Source of the DNA: Alphaproteobacteria bacterium
GTDB taxonomy: Bacteria > Pseudomonadota > Alphaproteobacteria > UBA828
DNA: 64,000 nucleotides
NCBI GenBank assembly: GCA_022826345.1
Contig: JAJDVB010000210.1
Location: forward strand, 1 to 64,000
Reading direction: 5' to 3'
Shown here: positions 1 to 8,223 of the stretch, in pieces
Layout of the letters: each line of letters opens with the position of its first letter
Position numbering within the stretch: the first letter of the stretch is position 1
Position numbers and translations under genes: made by a program
Notes under the pieces: generated by a model
The model's input: only the letters and a program-made list of their open reading frames with translations
The model's database searches: none
What the model was told of the DNA's origin: nothing

Positions 1-118
1 GCGATCCGGCGATCCGGCGATCCGGCGATCCGGCGATCCGGCGATCCGGCGATCCGGCGATCCGGCGATCCGGCGATCCGGCGATCCGGCGATCCGGCGA
101 TCCGGCGATCCGGCGATC
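1..118. repeat. 8-bp tandem repeat array (GCGATCCG)n
   Basis: Nearly 15 uninterrupted, identical copies of the octamer GCGATCCG run from the first base to 118, where unique sequence begins with TTAATTG. The array starts at the window edge, so its full length is unknown. Because 8 is not a multiple of 3, all three plus frames read the same eight-residue cycle (AIRRSGDP) without a stop; one of these frames stays open to a TGA at 320-322, but the downstream residues look non-coding. A simple-sequence tract, or an assembly collapse at a contig end, are both possible. Confidence 0.95.
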
Positions 119-542
119 TTAATTGTACTGTCCGAGACCCCGGTCGAAGTTGTCAACCCCCAATCCGAGGTGGCGTCAGCGCAGCCCTTGCGACCCGCCG
201 CCGCCGCACGAATGACAGTCCAGATCCCGCTCAACAGTCCAGTCATGGCCTCACCCCACCCGATGGCGACGAACCCGGCGGGCGCAGCGCACAACTCCGC
301 CGAGCGTCGCATGCTTGTCTGATGCGATCTTTCCCGCATTTCCGGCCGTAAGGAAAGAACGAGAGGCGACATCGCGATCTCGGCGCGATTCCCCGGGCGG
401 TCCGGGCCGCCCCCCGTGGACCGTGCTGCCGGCCCGATGCGTATCGCGCGGTCGGCGCAGGCAGGCTTCTCGAATCGTTGAATCGTGCAGCCGCAGGCAT
501 CCCGGTTCTTGTGCCGTATCGGCAGGGATGTATGATCGACCG
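119..542. other. Stretch without convincing gene
   Basis: Between the tandem array and the DUF1640-like gene I see only short overlapping frames on both strands with Arg/Pro/Ser-rich shadow composition. No protein family, RNA gene or clear promoter is recognisable. Confidence 0.5.
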
Positions 543-938
543 ATGTCCGAGGCCATCGCGTTCGACACTCACCGCTTCGTGAAGCGCCTGACCGAGAGCG
601 GCTTCACCGAGAAGCAGGCCGAGACCCTGGCCGAGGAGCATGTCCACCTGCTCAACGCCAATCTCGCAACCAAGGCCGATGTGGAGGCGGCAAGAGCCGA
701 CATCGCCAGGGTCGAGGCCGGAATCGAGACGCTCCGGCAGGAGACCAGGGCCGGTATCGAGTCGCTACGCCAGGAGACCAAGGCCGAAATCGCCAGGATC
801 GAGGCGGGCGTGGAAGCTCTGCGCCAAGAGACCAAGGCTGCCGTCGAGGCGGTCAAGGTCGACTTGCTGAAGTGGCTGTTCGGGGCGCTGATCGCTCAGG
901 GCGGCCTGATCGTCGCTCTGGTCAAGCTCCTCCCATGA
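543..938 (+). CDS. DUF1640-like coiled-coil protein with C-terminal membrane helix
   Basis: Protein of 131 residues. The N-terminus (FDTHRFVKRLTESGFTEKQA) resembles the DUF1640/CCDC90 family. The middle (about residues 35-105) is a coiled coil built from near-identical 11-residue steps around LRQETKA and IARIEAG. The C-terminus (about 107-131, WLFGALIAQGGLIVALVKLL) is a single hydrophobic helix that would anchor the protein in a membrane. The frame is open upstream to 315, but that part is compositionally non-coding, so I start at the ATG at 543. Function is unknown; bacterial homologues are often found near mobile elements. The TGA ends 2 bp before the left inverted repeat of the neighbouring insertion element, so the element landed just behind this gene. 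Confidence 0.75.
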   Translation: MSEAIAFDTHRFVKRLTESGFTEKQAETLAEEHVHLLNANLATKADVEAARADIARVEAGIETLRQETRAGIESLRQETKAEIARIEAGVEALRQETKAAVEAVKVDLLKWLFGALIAQGGLIVALVKLLP

Positions 939-940
939 GG

Positions 941-970
941 CCGTACGGCCGTACGTAATTGTTCGGTTAC
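941..970 (+). repeat. Left terminal inverted repeat of the IS66-like element
   Basis: The left end reads CCGTACGGCCGT, then acgtaa, then TTGTTCGGTTAC. The reverse complement of the right end reads CCGTACGGCCGT, then TT, then TTGTTCGGTCAC. The first 12 bases are identical and the distal TTGTTCGGT block is also shared; only the spacer length and one base differ. The outer part is itself a palindrome (CGTACGGCCGTACG). Confidence 0.85.
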
Positions 971-1067
971 CGAGTGACGGGCAGATGCTGGGGCTACCTT
1001 CAACTACACCACCACATGTAGCAATTCGGGGCTGGTAACGCGATTCGACATGCGCTAGTTTCCGCGC

Positions 1068-3428
1068 ATGGCGAGCCGCGACGAGGATTCCGGGGCAGAC
1101 TTGGCGCTGATCGAGGTGGACGACGGGATTTTGTCGTCCGCGTCGACCCCGGCGCGCGGGGCGCGTGACTGGCGGTCCCTGTACGAGCAGGAACATGCCC
1201 GCGCGGAGCGGGAACGCTCGCGAGCGGACACGGCCGAAGCGCGCTGCGAAGAGTTGCGCCGAGCGGAGGTGGATGCCCGCGCCAGGGCGGGTTTCCTGAA
1301 GTGGCAGGTCGACTCGAACCGGGCCAAGTTGAAGGCTGCCCGCGAGGAGACGAAGGGCGTCCGCCGCACGGCGAAGAACGCCCTTGCATTGCAGGCCGAG
1401 GTGACACGCCTGGAGAAGCTGCTCTCCGAAGCCGGTACCGAACCGGCCAGGCGCAGGCCAATCACAAAGGCCGACAACGAGCTCCGCCGGCTGCGTGCGA
1501 CCCTGAAGCGGGTGGAGCACCGGAAGGCCACGATCGACTCCCTGCGCGCGGAACGCGGCGAGCTGCGCAAGGAGGTGACCCAGCTCAACAGGGAGATCGC
1601 CCGTTTGGGCAAACGGTTGGCCCGTGAGGAACGGGCGTCGGAAAAACACAAGGAGACCATACGCGAACAGTTCGACCGGGACATTCAACTGCGCGCGACG
1701 TTGAGACGGTCGCGCGATCAATCGGACAGGGTTCGGTCGCTGTCGGACGAGGTGTTCTGGCTGCGCCTTGCGCTGGACGTGGCCAAGGGAGCCAACGAGA
1801 AGCTGACGGCTCGGGTTGCCAGGTTCCGCGCGGCCGGAGCGACGCTTTCAAGGTTGCCGTTCGACGAGACCGCCCACCTGCGCAACGTTCTGCGGAGGTC
1901 GCGACGCCAAAAAGCGGCCATCAAGTCGCTGTCCCGGGAGAACACCCGGCTGCGCAGGGCCGTGAAGACCTCCCAGACCCGGGTCGAGAAGTTGGAAGGG
2001 CAGTATGTCAGGCTTCGCGCCAGCACGACCGTGCTGCAGAAGGCCCTTTTCGGGAGCAGGAGCGAGCAGCAGGAGAAGCCGCGCTCGGAGCGCAAGCGCG
2101 GCAAGCAGCCCGGCGCCCCCGGCCACGGCCGCACCCAACGGCCCACGCTCGAAGAGAAGCCCGAAACGCACAACCCGCCCAAGGATGCGCGCCATTGTTC
2201 CTGTTGCGGGAAGCCTTATGTGGCCAACGGCGAGAACTCCTCGACCGTCATCGAGATCGAAGTCAAGGCGCACACGCGCAGGATCGTCCGTCCCCGATGG
2301 CGCCGCGGCTGCGGCTGCGTATCGTCGCCCCTGGAAGTGTCGGCGCCCCCGGTGCCGCGTCTGTTCCCGAGGACGCCCTACGGAACCAGCGTGTGGGCAT
2401 GCTTCCTGTACGAGCGCTACGCCTGTCTGCGGCCCCTGCACCGGGTCTCCACATGGATGTCGGACCAGGGGCTGCCGATCTCGGCCGGGACGCTGGCTGA
2501 CAGCGTGCCCCGGTTCCTGCCGCTGTTCGAGCCGTTCGACGAAGCGATCCTCACACACCAGAGCCGGGCTGCGGTGCGCCATGGTGACGAGACCGTCTGG
2601 CGCATCCAGTCGCTGAAGGAAACGGGCCGATCGAGCCGCGCCTGGTTGTGGACCTCGGTGAGCGACGATGCGGTCTACTTCCACATCGACCCGTCCCGCA
2701 GCGCCAAGGTCGCCACGCAGTTGTTCGGCGGCACGGCGTGCATTCTGTTCCTGGTCTGCGACCGTCTCTCGTCCTACAAGACGATGGCGCACGAACTCGG
2801 CGGTGCGGTGATTCTATGTTGGTGCTGGGCGCATCAGCGCCGCGACTTCATCCACGGCGCGGCCGGTCAGGCAGGGCTGGAGCACTGGTGCCAGAAGTGG
2901 ATCGAACGAATCGCGTCGATCTACAAGCTGAACGAGGCGAGGCTGGAGCACCACGACCCCGCTTTCGAGCGCCAGACGGCGACGTTCGCGCAAGCCCAGC
3001 GCGTCTTGGAAGCGGAGGTCGAGCGCCTGTTCGCGGACGCCGAGCGGGAACTCGCCGCCTTGCCGGCCGGGGCGCGCGAGACCAGGGCGCTGCGCTCGCT
3101 GCTCAACCATCGCAGCGGGCTGAGCGTCTTCGTCGACAAGCCCCAAGTTCCCATGGACAACAATGCCGCGGAGAGGGCGCTCAGAGGTCCGGTCATCGGA
3201 AGACGGCTCTCGTTCGGCTCCGACGGGGAGACTGGTGCCCGGTTCACGGCACTGCTGTACTCCGTCGTCGCCACGCTCAAGACCAACGGTATCGATGTCC
3301 GGCGCTGGCTTCAGGCGTGGCTTCAAGCCTGCGCGAACAACGGCGGCCGACCGCCAGACGATCTGTCGCCGTGGCTTCCCTGGTCCATGAGCGAGGAACG
3401 CAGGCGCTTCCTGACGGCGCCGGGATGA
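1068..3428 (+). CDS. IS66-type DDE transposase with extended coiled-coil N-terminus
   Basis: Protein of 786 residues, far longer than the usual 500-550 of IS66 TnpC. Residues 1 to about 340 are an Arg/Glu/Leu-rich coiled coil. From about 345 the IS66 core follows: the LFGSRSEQ segment, a Lys/Arg- and His-rich linker, a zinc-binding Cys cluster (CSCCGK ... RRGCGC) and the catalytic domain. The DDE triad is visible as D507 (RHGDETVW), D565 (VCDRLSSYK) and E702 (DNNAAERAL), so the enzyme looks active. It would cut and join the element ends at 941-970 and 4401-4426. The stop overlaps the next start (ATGA), which suggests the two proteins are made together. The long N-terminus may replace functions normally supplied by TnpA/TnpB; that is inference. 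Confidence 0.9.
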   Translation: MASRDEDSGADLALIEVDDGILSSASTPARGARDWRSLYEQEHARAERERSRADTAEARCEELRRAEVDARARAGFLKWQVDSNRAKLKAAREETKGVRRTAKNALALQAEVTRLEKLLSEAGTEPARRRPITKADNELRRLRATLKRVEHRKATIDSLRAERGELRKEVTQLNREIARLGKRLAREERASEKHKETIREQFDRDIQLRATLRRSRDQSDRVRSLSDEVFWLRLALDVAKGANEKLTARVARFRAAGATLSRLPFDETAHLRNVLRRSRRQKAAIKSLSRENTRLRRAVKTSQTRVEKLEGQYVRLRASTTVLQKALFGSRSEQQEKPRSERKRGKQPGAPGHGRTQRPTLEEKPETHNPPKDARHCSCCGKPYVANGENSSTVIEIEVKAHTRRIVRPRWRRGCGCVSSPLEVSAPPVPRLFPRTPYGTSVWACFLYERYACLRPLHRVSTWMSDQGLPISAGTLADSVPRFLPLFEPFDEAILTHQSRAAVRHGDETVWRIQSLKETGRSSRAWLWTSVSDDAVYFHIDPSRSAKVATQLFGGTACILFLVCDRLSSYKTMAHELGGAVILCWCWAHQRRDFIHGAAGQAGLEHWCQKWIERIASIYKLNEARLEHHDPAFERQTATFAQAQRVLEAEVERLFADAERELAALPAGARETRALRSLLNHRSGLSVFVDKPQVPMDNNAAERALRGPVIGRRLSFGSDGETGARFTALLYSVVATLKTNGIDVRRWLQAWLQACANNGGRPPDDLSPWLPWSMSEERRRFLTAPG

Positions 3429-4306
3429 CCGCCGACGTCGAGTGCCGCTATTACGGGCGCGACTTCACCAGCGAACAGATGGCGCTGCTGCGCGCGCTGA
3501 TCGCCGCCGACCCGCCGCCCAACCGCCATGCCCTGTCGAGAGAGTTCTGCCGGCGCATCGGCTGGTTCAAGCCTGACGGCGGGCTCAAGGACATGATGGC
3601 CAGGGTGACCATGCTGGCCATGCAGAAGGACGGACTGATCGTCCTGCCGCCACCGAAATGGCCGCGCCCTCCGCGCCGGCCCATGATCTTCGGACCGGAC
3701 ACCGAACCGCCGCCGTTGCAGGCGCCGACAACTCTCGATGAGGTCCGCCCGCTCAGCCTTCGCCCCGTCGTGCGCTATACCCGCGAGGGCAGGCTGTGGA
3801 ACGAGTTCGTCGCCCGCTACCACTACCTCGGCTACAAGACCCTGGTCGGCGCCCAGATGCGCTACGCCGTCCATGACCGCAACGGCCGGCCCCTCGCCAT
3901 GCTGGGCTTCAGCACGGCGGCGCGCAAGCTCGCGCCGCGCGACCGCTTCATCGGATGGACGCCGCAACTGCGGGAGAAGAACCTCCCCCTCGTCATCGAC
4001 AACCCGAGGTTCCTGATCCTGCCCTGGATCGCGATCCCCAACCTGGGTTCGCACATGCTCTCGCTGGTGCGTCGGCGACTTCCCGAGGACTGGACCGAGC
4101 GCTACAACGTCACGCCCGTGCTCATCGAGACCTTCGTCGAGACCCCGCGCTACACCGGCGCCGTCTATCGGGCGTCGGGTTGGCTCCATGTCGGCACTAC
4201 CCAGGGTCGAGGGCGCTACGACCGGGACAAGCTCTACGACAAGCCCCGCAAGGACGTCTGGCTCCGGCCCCTCCGACGGGATTGGCAGCGCACCCTCAAT
4301 CGGTAA
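3425..4306 (+). CDS. DUF4338 / DruA-like protein carried by the insertion element
   Basis: Protein of 293 residues starting at the ATG that overlaps the transposase stop. An N-terminal helical region (ALSREFCRRIGWFKPDGG, about residues 36-55) is followed by the DUF4338 core: LWNEFVARYHYLGYKTLVGAQ, then AMLGFSTAARKLAPRDRFIGW, DNPRFLILPWI, NLGSHMLSLVRRRLPEDW, and VYRASGWLHVGTTQGRGRYD near the end. DUF4338 is the domain of DruA, the shared core protein of Druantia anti-phage systems, but no other Druantia component is present here. Tight coupling to a transposase inside terminal inverted repeats argues that this copy serves the element. Its biochemical activity is unknown to me. Confidence 0.85.
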   Translation: MTADVECRYYGRDFTSEQMALLRALIAADPPPNRHALSREFCRRIGWFKPDGGLKDMMARVTMLAMQKDGLIVLPPPKWPRPPRRPMIFGPDTEPPPLQAPTTLDEVRPLSLRPVVRYTREGRLWNEFVARYHYLGYKTLVGAQMRYAVHDRNGRPLAMLGFSTAARKLAPRDRFIGWTPQLREKNLPLVIDNPRFLILPWIAIPNLGSHMLSLVRRRLPEDWTERYNVTPVLIETFVETPRYTGAVYRASGWLHVGTTQGRGRYDRDKLYDKPRKDVWLRPLRRDWQRTLNR

Positions 4307-4560
4307 TATCCTCGCGCGGGTCGGTGTAAGCACCCGCGGAGGACGCCAAGCAGATCGCCATGCACGGCTCGATTGAACGGCTACAGACCTTCATCACGCC
4401 GTGACCGAACAAAAACGGCCGTACGGGGACGTGAGGGGTCGCTGGGTTGCAGCCATCCGCATACGGTTTGATTACTGCTTTGGGAATATGAGGCCAGCAG
4501 GGATTAGGCAGTAGAAAAAAAGCATTTTGTTACAATGACTTAGTCTGTATCTGACCAGCA
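4307..4560. other. Right end of insertion element and AT-richer junction
   Basis: This 254-bp stretch has no gene. It contains the right inverted repeat (4401-4426), then a segment clearly poorer in GC than its surroundings (4465-4555, with a run of A at 4515-4521), and ends where recombinase-coding sequence begins abruptly. The composition change suggests a second junction between pieces of different origin. Confidence 0.5.
4401..4426 (-). repeat. Right terminal inverted repeat of the IS66-like element
   Basis: Reads GTGACCGAAC, aaaa, ACGGCCGTACGG on the plus strand. It is the inverted counterpart of 941-970 and lies 94 bp past the stop of the DUF4338 gene. With the left copy it defines the element's outer limits. 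Confidence 0.85.
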
Positions 4561-4947
4561 GGGCAGGCCAAGGTTCGTCTAAGCGACAGCAAGACCGGCC
4601 CGCGCACGGCCTGGCTGTGCGAGGCGGCGCGCGATGTCCTCGACCGCCTGCCCCGGTCCTCCGGATGGGTCTTCCCAGTTGTCGGTCTGCGCACCCCCTG
4701 GCAATGGCTGGATCACTTCTGGCACGGCGTGAGGGAGGAGGCCGGACTCGGGGATGTCCGCCTGCACGACACGAGGCATTCGTACGCCAGCATGGCGCTA
4801 CTCGGCGGGGAGAGCGTGCGCACGGTCGGCCGCTTGCTCGGTCACGAGAAGGCAGCGACCACCCTGAAATACGCCCATCTGTCCGGCGCCACGGTCAGCG
4901 AAGCGTTCGAGACCCTGTCTCCCGTCCTTTCGGGGAGGCAAGCGTGA
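4561..4947 (+). pseudogene. 5'-truncated tyrosine recombinase remnant
   Basis: The frame is open from just after a TGA at 4552-4554 and reads KVRLSDSKTGPRTAWLC and onwards through the C-terminal half of a tyrosine recombinase. The second catalytic block (HDTRHSYAS), the GH motif (LLGHEKAATT) and the tyrosine (LKYAHLS) are present. The N-terminal SAM-like domain and the first catalytic arginine are missing. The deletion point is near 4560, at the composition change. The stop overlaps the GTG of the next recombinase, so two recombinase genes once lay in a coupled tandem. Confidence 0.85.
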
Positions 4948-6155
4948 AGGGGCGAAGGGTCCGGCTGACCGACGCGGGCGTCGGCAAGTTGAAGCCGGAC
5001 ACGACGGAATACGCGGTCTGGGATAGCGAGGTGCCCGGTCTCGGCGTGCGGGTGCGCCCGTCCGGGCATCGCAGCTTCGTCTGGCATGGGCGCGTCCAGG
5101 GAGTGCCGATTAGGGCGACCGTCGGCCCGGCAGCGATCGTGACCGTCGAGGATGCGCGGAAGCGAGCCCTGGCGTTCCGCCTGGGAACCGCCCCGCGCAA
5201 GGCGGAAGGACGTTCTAGCACTCCCCTGTTCCGCGATTTCGTCCTGCACGAGTGGTTGCCGGCGTACCGCCGCCGCTGCGCCCCGTCGTCCTGCCGATCC
5301 GCCAACCTCGTGCTGAGCCGGCAGCTGATCCCCGCTTTCGGCCGCTTCCCGCTGGACGCCATCCGGCGGATCGGCGTCGAACGCTGGTTCGACGACTACG
5401 GCCGCACCGCTCCGGGCGGAGCCAATAAGGCGCTCGATATCCTCGGCCAGATCATGAACGCTGCCCTCGCCGCCGGCCATGTGGAGAGCGCCCCCGTCAA
5501 GGGCATCGCGAAGAACCCCCGCCCGAAACTCTCCCGGTTCCTCTCCGCCGAAGAGATCGAAGGGCTTCACCGCGTCCTCGACCGGCTGGTCGGAGAGCGG
5601 CCCTCCCGCCGGCAACGGGCCGACATCGTCCGGCTGCTCCTGCTCACCGGCTGCCGGGTGGGCGAGATTTTGAGGCTCCAGTGGTCGGAGGTCGACGGCG
5701 ACCGCCTCAACCTCGCCAACACCAAGACCGGGCCGCGAAGGGTCTGGTTGAGCCAGGCCGCGCAGGCCATCCTCGCCCGTCAGCCGTGCGCCGCGAGCCC
5801 TTACGTGTTCCCATCCCCGAGGCATCCCGACAAACCACTTTCGGACACACTGCACCTCTGGCGGCGGGCGCGGAAGGAGGCCGGGCTCGACGATGTCCGC
5901 CTGCACGATCTCAGGCATACCGTCGCCAGCCAAGCGGTCGCGCGGGGCATTCCCCTGCCCACCGTCGCGCGCGTGCTCGGGCACGCCGACCCCAGGATGA
6001 CCCTGCGATACGCCCATGTCGGCGACCGCGACCTGCAGGCCGCCGCCGAGCGCATCGGAAAGGCCATCGAGGCCGCAATGGAATCCGGCGAGTCTGGAAC
6101 ACTAAACCTTCCGTCCGCCGAATTGCCCCCATCCGCTCGGCCCCCGGCGTGTTGA
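4944..6155 (+). CDS. Tyrosine recombinase / phage-type integrase
   Basis: Protein of 403 residues from the GTG overlapping the upstream stop (GTGA); the longer upstream frame is only an antiphase reading of the truncated recombinase. Order: a DUF4102-type N-terminal domain (about 1-85, LTDAGVGKLKPDTTEYAVWD), a core-binding SAM-like domain (about 95-200), and a catalytic domain with R (LLTGCRVGEILRLQW), HxxR (HDLRHTVAS), GH (VLGHADPRMT) and the nucleophile Y (LRYAHV). All catalytic residues are present. It probably integrated an island here. It resembles the neighbouring truncated recombinase in the C-terminal block (EAGL-DVRLHD-RH). Confidence 0.9.
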   Translation: MKGRRVRLTDAGVGKLKPDTTEYAVWDSEVPGLGVRVRPSGHRSFVWHGRVQGVPIRATVGPAAIVTVEDARKRALAFRLGTAPRKAEGRSSTPLFRDFVLHEWLPAYRRRCAPSSCRSANLVLSRQLIPAFGRFPLDAIRRIGVERWFDDYGRTAPGGANKALDILGQIMNAALAAGHVESAPVKGIAKNPRPKLSRFLSAEEIEGLHRVLDRLVGERPSRRQRADIVRLLLLTGCRVGEILRLQWSEVDGDRLNLANTKTGPRRVWLSQAAQAILARQPCAASPYVFPSPRHPDKPLSDTLHLWRRARKEAGLDDVRLHDLRHTVASQAVARGIPLPTVARVLGHADPRMTLRYAHVGDRDLQAAAERIGKAIEAAMESGESGTLNLPSAELPPSARPPAC

Positions 6156-6386
6156 GCAGCCGGTCAAGGCCCAAAGGCGACGTCCCGGCCTGTCGGAGAC
6201 GAGGCTCGTGTCTTCGTCGGACATGACCACCTATCCGAACGAGTCTCGGACCTATCCATTTGGTCGACTGACACGCGAGCGGCCTGCTCCATAGACTCGA
6301 ACATCGGGTTGCTACCCGACGGGTTGGCGCGGGCGGGGCGTTGGGGCAACATCGGCGTCATGAACGTTTGGAGAGCAGACGGATAG
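6156..6386. pseudogene. Intergenic stretch with remnant of an unidentified protein tail (plus strand)
   Basis: In the frame running through 6231 (ATG) to a TAG at 6300-6302 the translation TTYPNESRTYPFGRLTRERP is clearly related to a tail at complement(14363-14510), TYPDELRTYPFRRLTRDRHP. DNA similarity extends upstream of 6231 (CTCGTGTCTTCG versus CTCGAGTCTTTG), so this is the end of a longer gene cut off by the integrase region. I do not recognise the parent family. The remainder up to the ABC permease start holds nothing I can name. Confidence 0.55.
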
Positions 6387-7301
6387 ATGGCGCTTGCTGC
6401 CGCCGAGGCGGGGCCGAAGCCCCCGCTGCCGGATCTTCGGCGCTTTTTCGCCGACGCCAAGTTCTATTGGCTGGTGCTGCCGGCCTTCACGTTCTTCCTG
6501 ATCTTCTTCGTCATCCCGACCGTCTCGCTGTTCCTGATCTCCTTCGACAAGTCGATCGCGGGCGTGGTCGACATCCAGTGGGACTTCACGCTCAAGAACT
6601 ACATCCGCTTCTTCAACCGTTCGCTCTACTACGAGGCGGCAATACGTTCGATCGGGCTGGCGGCGATCGTCTCGGTCGTTGCGCTCGCGTTGGGCTACCC
6701 GCTGGCCTACTTCGTTGCCAAGACCAGGCATCCGGGGCGCAACACCTTCTACATGATCCTCGTGTTGAGCGCGATGCAGCTTGACATGGTGATCCGGCTC
6801 TTCGGCCTGATGGTGCTGATGGGCGACAACGGAGTCATCAACGGCATCCTGAAGGACGTTGGCGCCATCCGCGAGCCGCTGCCGCTGATGTACAACTTCT
6901 TCGGTGCGGTGGTGGGGCTCGTTCAGTTCACCTTGCCCTTCATGGTGCTCTCTCTGATCGGCATCATCAGGAGCATCCACCCCTCGCTGGAGGAGGCCGC
7001 GCGCAGCCTCGGCGCGAACCGCTGGACCACCTTCTGGCGCATCACCTTCCCGCTCAGCATGCCCGGCATCCTCGCCGGCACGCTGCTGGTGTTCGCGATC
7101 TCGATCTCGTCCTACGTGGTGCCAGCGCTGATGGGCGGCTGGAAGGTGATCGTGATGCCGCTCCACATCTATCAGCAGATCGCCGAGATGGGTAAGTGGC
7201 AGTTCGGCGCGACCATCGCGGTGGTGCTCTTCGTCACCAGCATGATCGCGGTCTACGTCTATCAGCGCTTCGCGGCGCGCACCGCAGGCGGGCGGGCCTG
7301 A
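6387..7301 (+). CDS. ABC transporter permease, PotB-like
   Basis: Inner-membrane subunit of a spermidine/putrescine-type importer, 304 residues. Six hydrophobic segments are visible, beginning at about residue 30 (YWLVLPAFTFFLIFFVIPTV). The permease-ATPase contact loop (EAA motif) is at about 198-220: EEAARSLGANRWTTFWRI followed by P-L-S-M-P-G. It is the first gene of a four-gene operon: the next permease starts 2 bp after its stop. The substrate cannot be read from the sequence; the neighbouring hydantoin-type genes suggest a nitrogenous compound. Confidence 0.9.
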   Translation: MALAAAEAGPKPPLPDLRRFFADAKFYWLVLPAFTFFLIFFVIPTVSLFLISFDKSIAGVVDIQWDFTLKNYIRFFNRSLYYEAAIRSIGLAAIVSVVALALGYPLAYFVAKTRHPGRNTFYMILVLSAMQLDMVIRLFGLMVLMGDNGVINGILKDVGAIREPLPLMYNFFGAVVGLVQFTLPFMVLSLIGIIRSIHPSLEEAARSLGANRWTTFWRITFPLSMPGILAGTLLVFAISISSYVVPALMGGWKVIVMPLHIYQQIAEMGKWQFGATIAVVLFVTSMIAVYVYQRFAARTAGGRA

Positions 7302-7302
7302 G

Positions 7303-8190
7303 ATGGCGGAGATGGTGACGGATACGGCGCCCGAGCCGCGCAACGGCCGTTGGACTCCCTTCGGACGGCGGAACGGCCCGCGCGAGGAGCCGGCGGTGGC
7401 GCTGCCGCTCCAGATCGGCGCGTGGATCGCCTTCGTGGTGCTGCTGCTACCGGTGGTCATCGTGGTGCTGGCCGGGCTCAACTCCGGCGACCATCTGACC
7501 TGGCCGCCGGAGGGGCTCTCGCTTCGCTGGGTGTTCGCGTTCTTCGAGGCGAGCGAGTTCCTGGATGCCTACGTCTTCAGCCTGTGGCTCGCGGTGGTGG
7601 TCATGGTGATCTCGACCACGCTCGGCACAATGGCCGCGATCTTCCTCACGCGCATGACCTTCCCCGGCCGCAATCTGCTCAGGGCGTACTTCCTCTCGCC
7701 GCTGATCCTGCCGGGGATCGTGCTGGGGCTCGCGCTCTACGTCTTCTACGTCTCGAGCGGCATCGGCCTCTCGCGCACGCTGCCGGGGCTCATCATCGGC
7801 CATGTGCTGGTGACGGCACCCTATGTAATCGGCACGGTCTCCGCTGCGCTTTTCAACTTCGACATTGCGCTGGAGGAGGCCGCGCGCAGCCTCGGCGCCG
7901 GTCCCTTCACGGCGTTCCGCAAGGTGACGCTTCCAATCATCGGGCCGGGTGTTGCCGCCGGCGCGATCTTCGCTTTCATCGTGTCGTTCGGCCAATTCGA
8001 CGTGTCGCTGTTTCTCAGCACGCCGAACTATACGCCGCTGCCCATCGCCCTTTATATTTCGCTGCGATACACCTTCGAGCCGACCGCGGCGGCGGCGGGC
8101 ATCTTCGCGATCGCGCTGGTCGTGATCTCGATGCTGCTCACTTCGCGACTCATCAACATCCGGCGCTTCGCCGGAATCAAGTTCTCGTAA
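7303..8190 (+). CDS. ABC transporter permease, PotC-like
   Basis: Second permease subunit, 295 residues. After a charged cytoplasmic N-terminus of about 35 residues it shows six membrane segments and the EAA loop EEAARSLGAGPFTAFRKV at about 187-205. Typical of the PotC half of polyamine/opine/iron(III)-type importers. It lies 2 bp after the first permease and would pair with it. Confidence 0.9.
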   Translation: MAEMVTDTAPEPRNGRWTPFGRRNGPREEPAVALPLQIGAWIAFVVLLLPVVIVVLAGLNSGDHLTWPPEGLSLRWVFAFFEASEFLDAYVFSLWLAVVVMVISTTLGTMAAIFLTRMTFPGRNLLRAYFLSPLILPGIVLGLALYVFYVSSGIGLSRTLPGLIIGHVLVTAPYVIGTVSAALFNFDIALEEAARSLGAGPFTAFRKVTLPIIGPGVAAGAIFAFIVSFGQFDVSLFLSTPNYTPLPIALYISLRYTFEPTAAAAGIFAIALVVISMLLTSRLINIRRFAGIKFS

Positions 8191-8223
8191 CCGACGATGC
8201 CATCGACGAAAGGAGAATTAACG

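Larger units (their letters stand above)
941..4426. mobile_element. IS66-like insertion element with DUF4338 (DruA-like) partner gene
   Basis: A 3.49-kb unit bounded by inverted repeats at 941-970 and 4401-4426. It contains two plus-strand genes coupled by an ATGA overlap: a transposase with the IS66 catalytic core and a DUF4338 protein. The classic IS66 accessory genes tnpA and tnpB are absent. The termini start with CCGTACGG, not with the usual IS66 end (from memory GTAAGCGG-like). I do not see an 8-bp target duplication; the flanks are catgagg and ggacgtgagg. The boundaries therefore rest on the inverted repeats alone. Confidence 0.75.

Noticed and set aside
3425..4306. A complete Druantia defence system
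   Set aside because: Only the DUF4338 domain is present; no DruB-E-like genes or helicase follow, and the gene lies within transposon ends.
931..4436. Target-site duplication around the insertion element
   Set aside because: The flanks catgagg and ggacgtgagg share only GTGAGG/ATGAGG-like bases at different distances from the ends; no exact 8-bp repeat abuts both termini.
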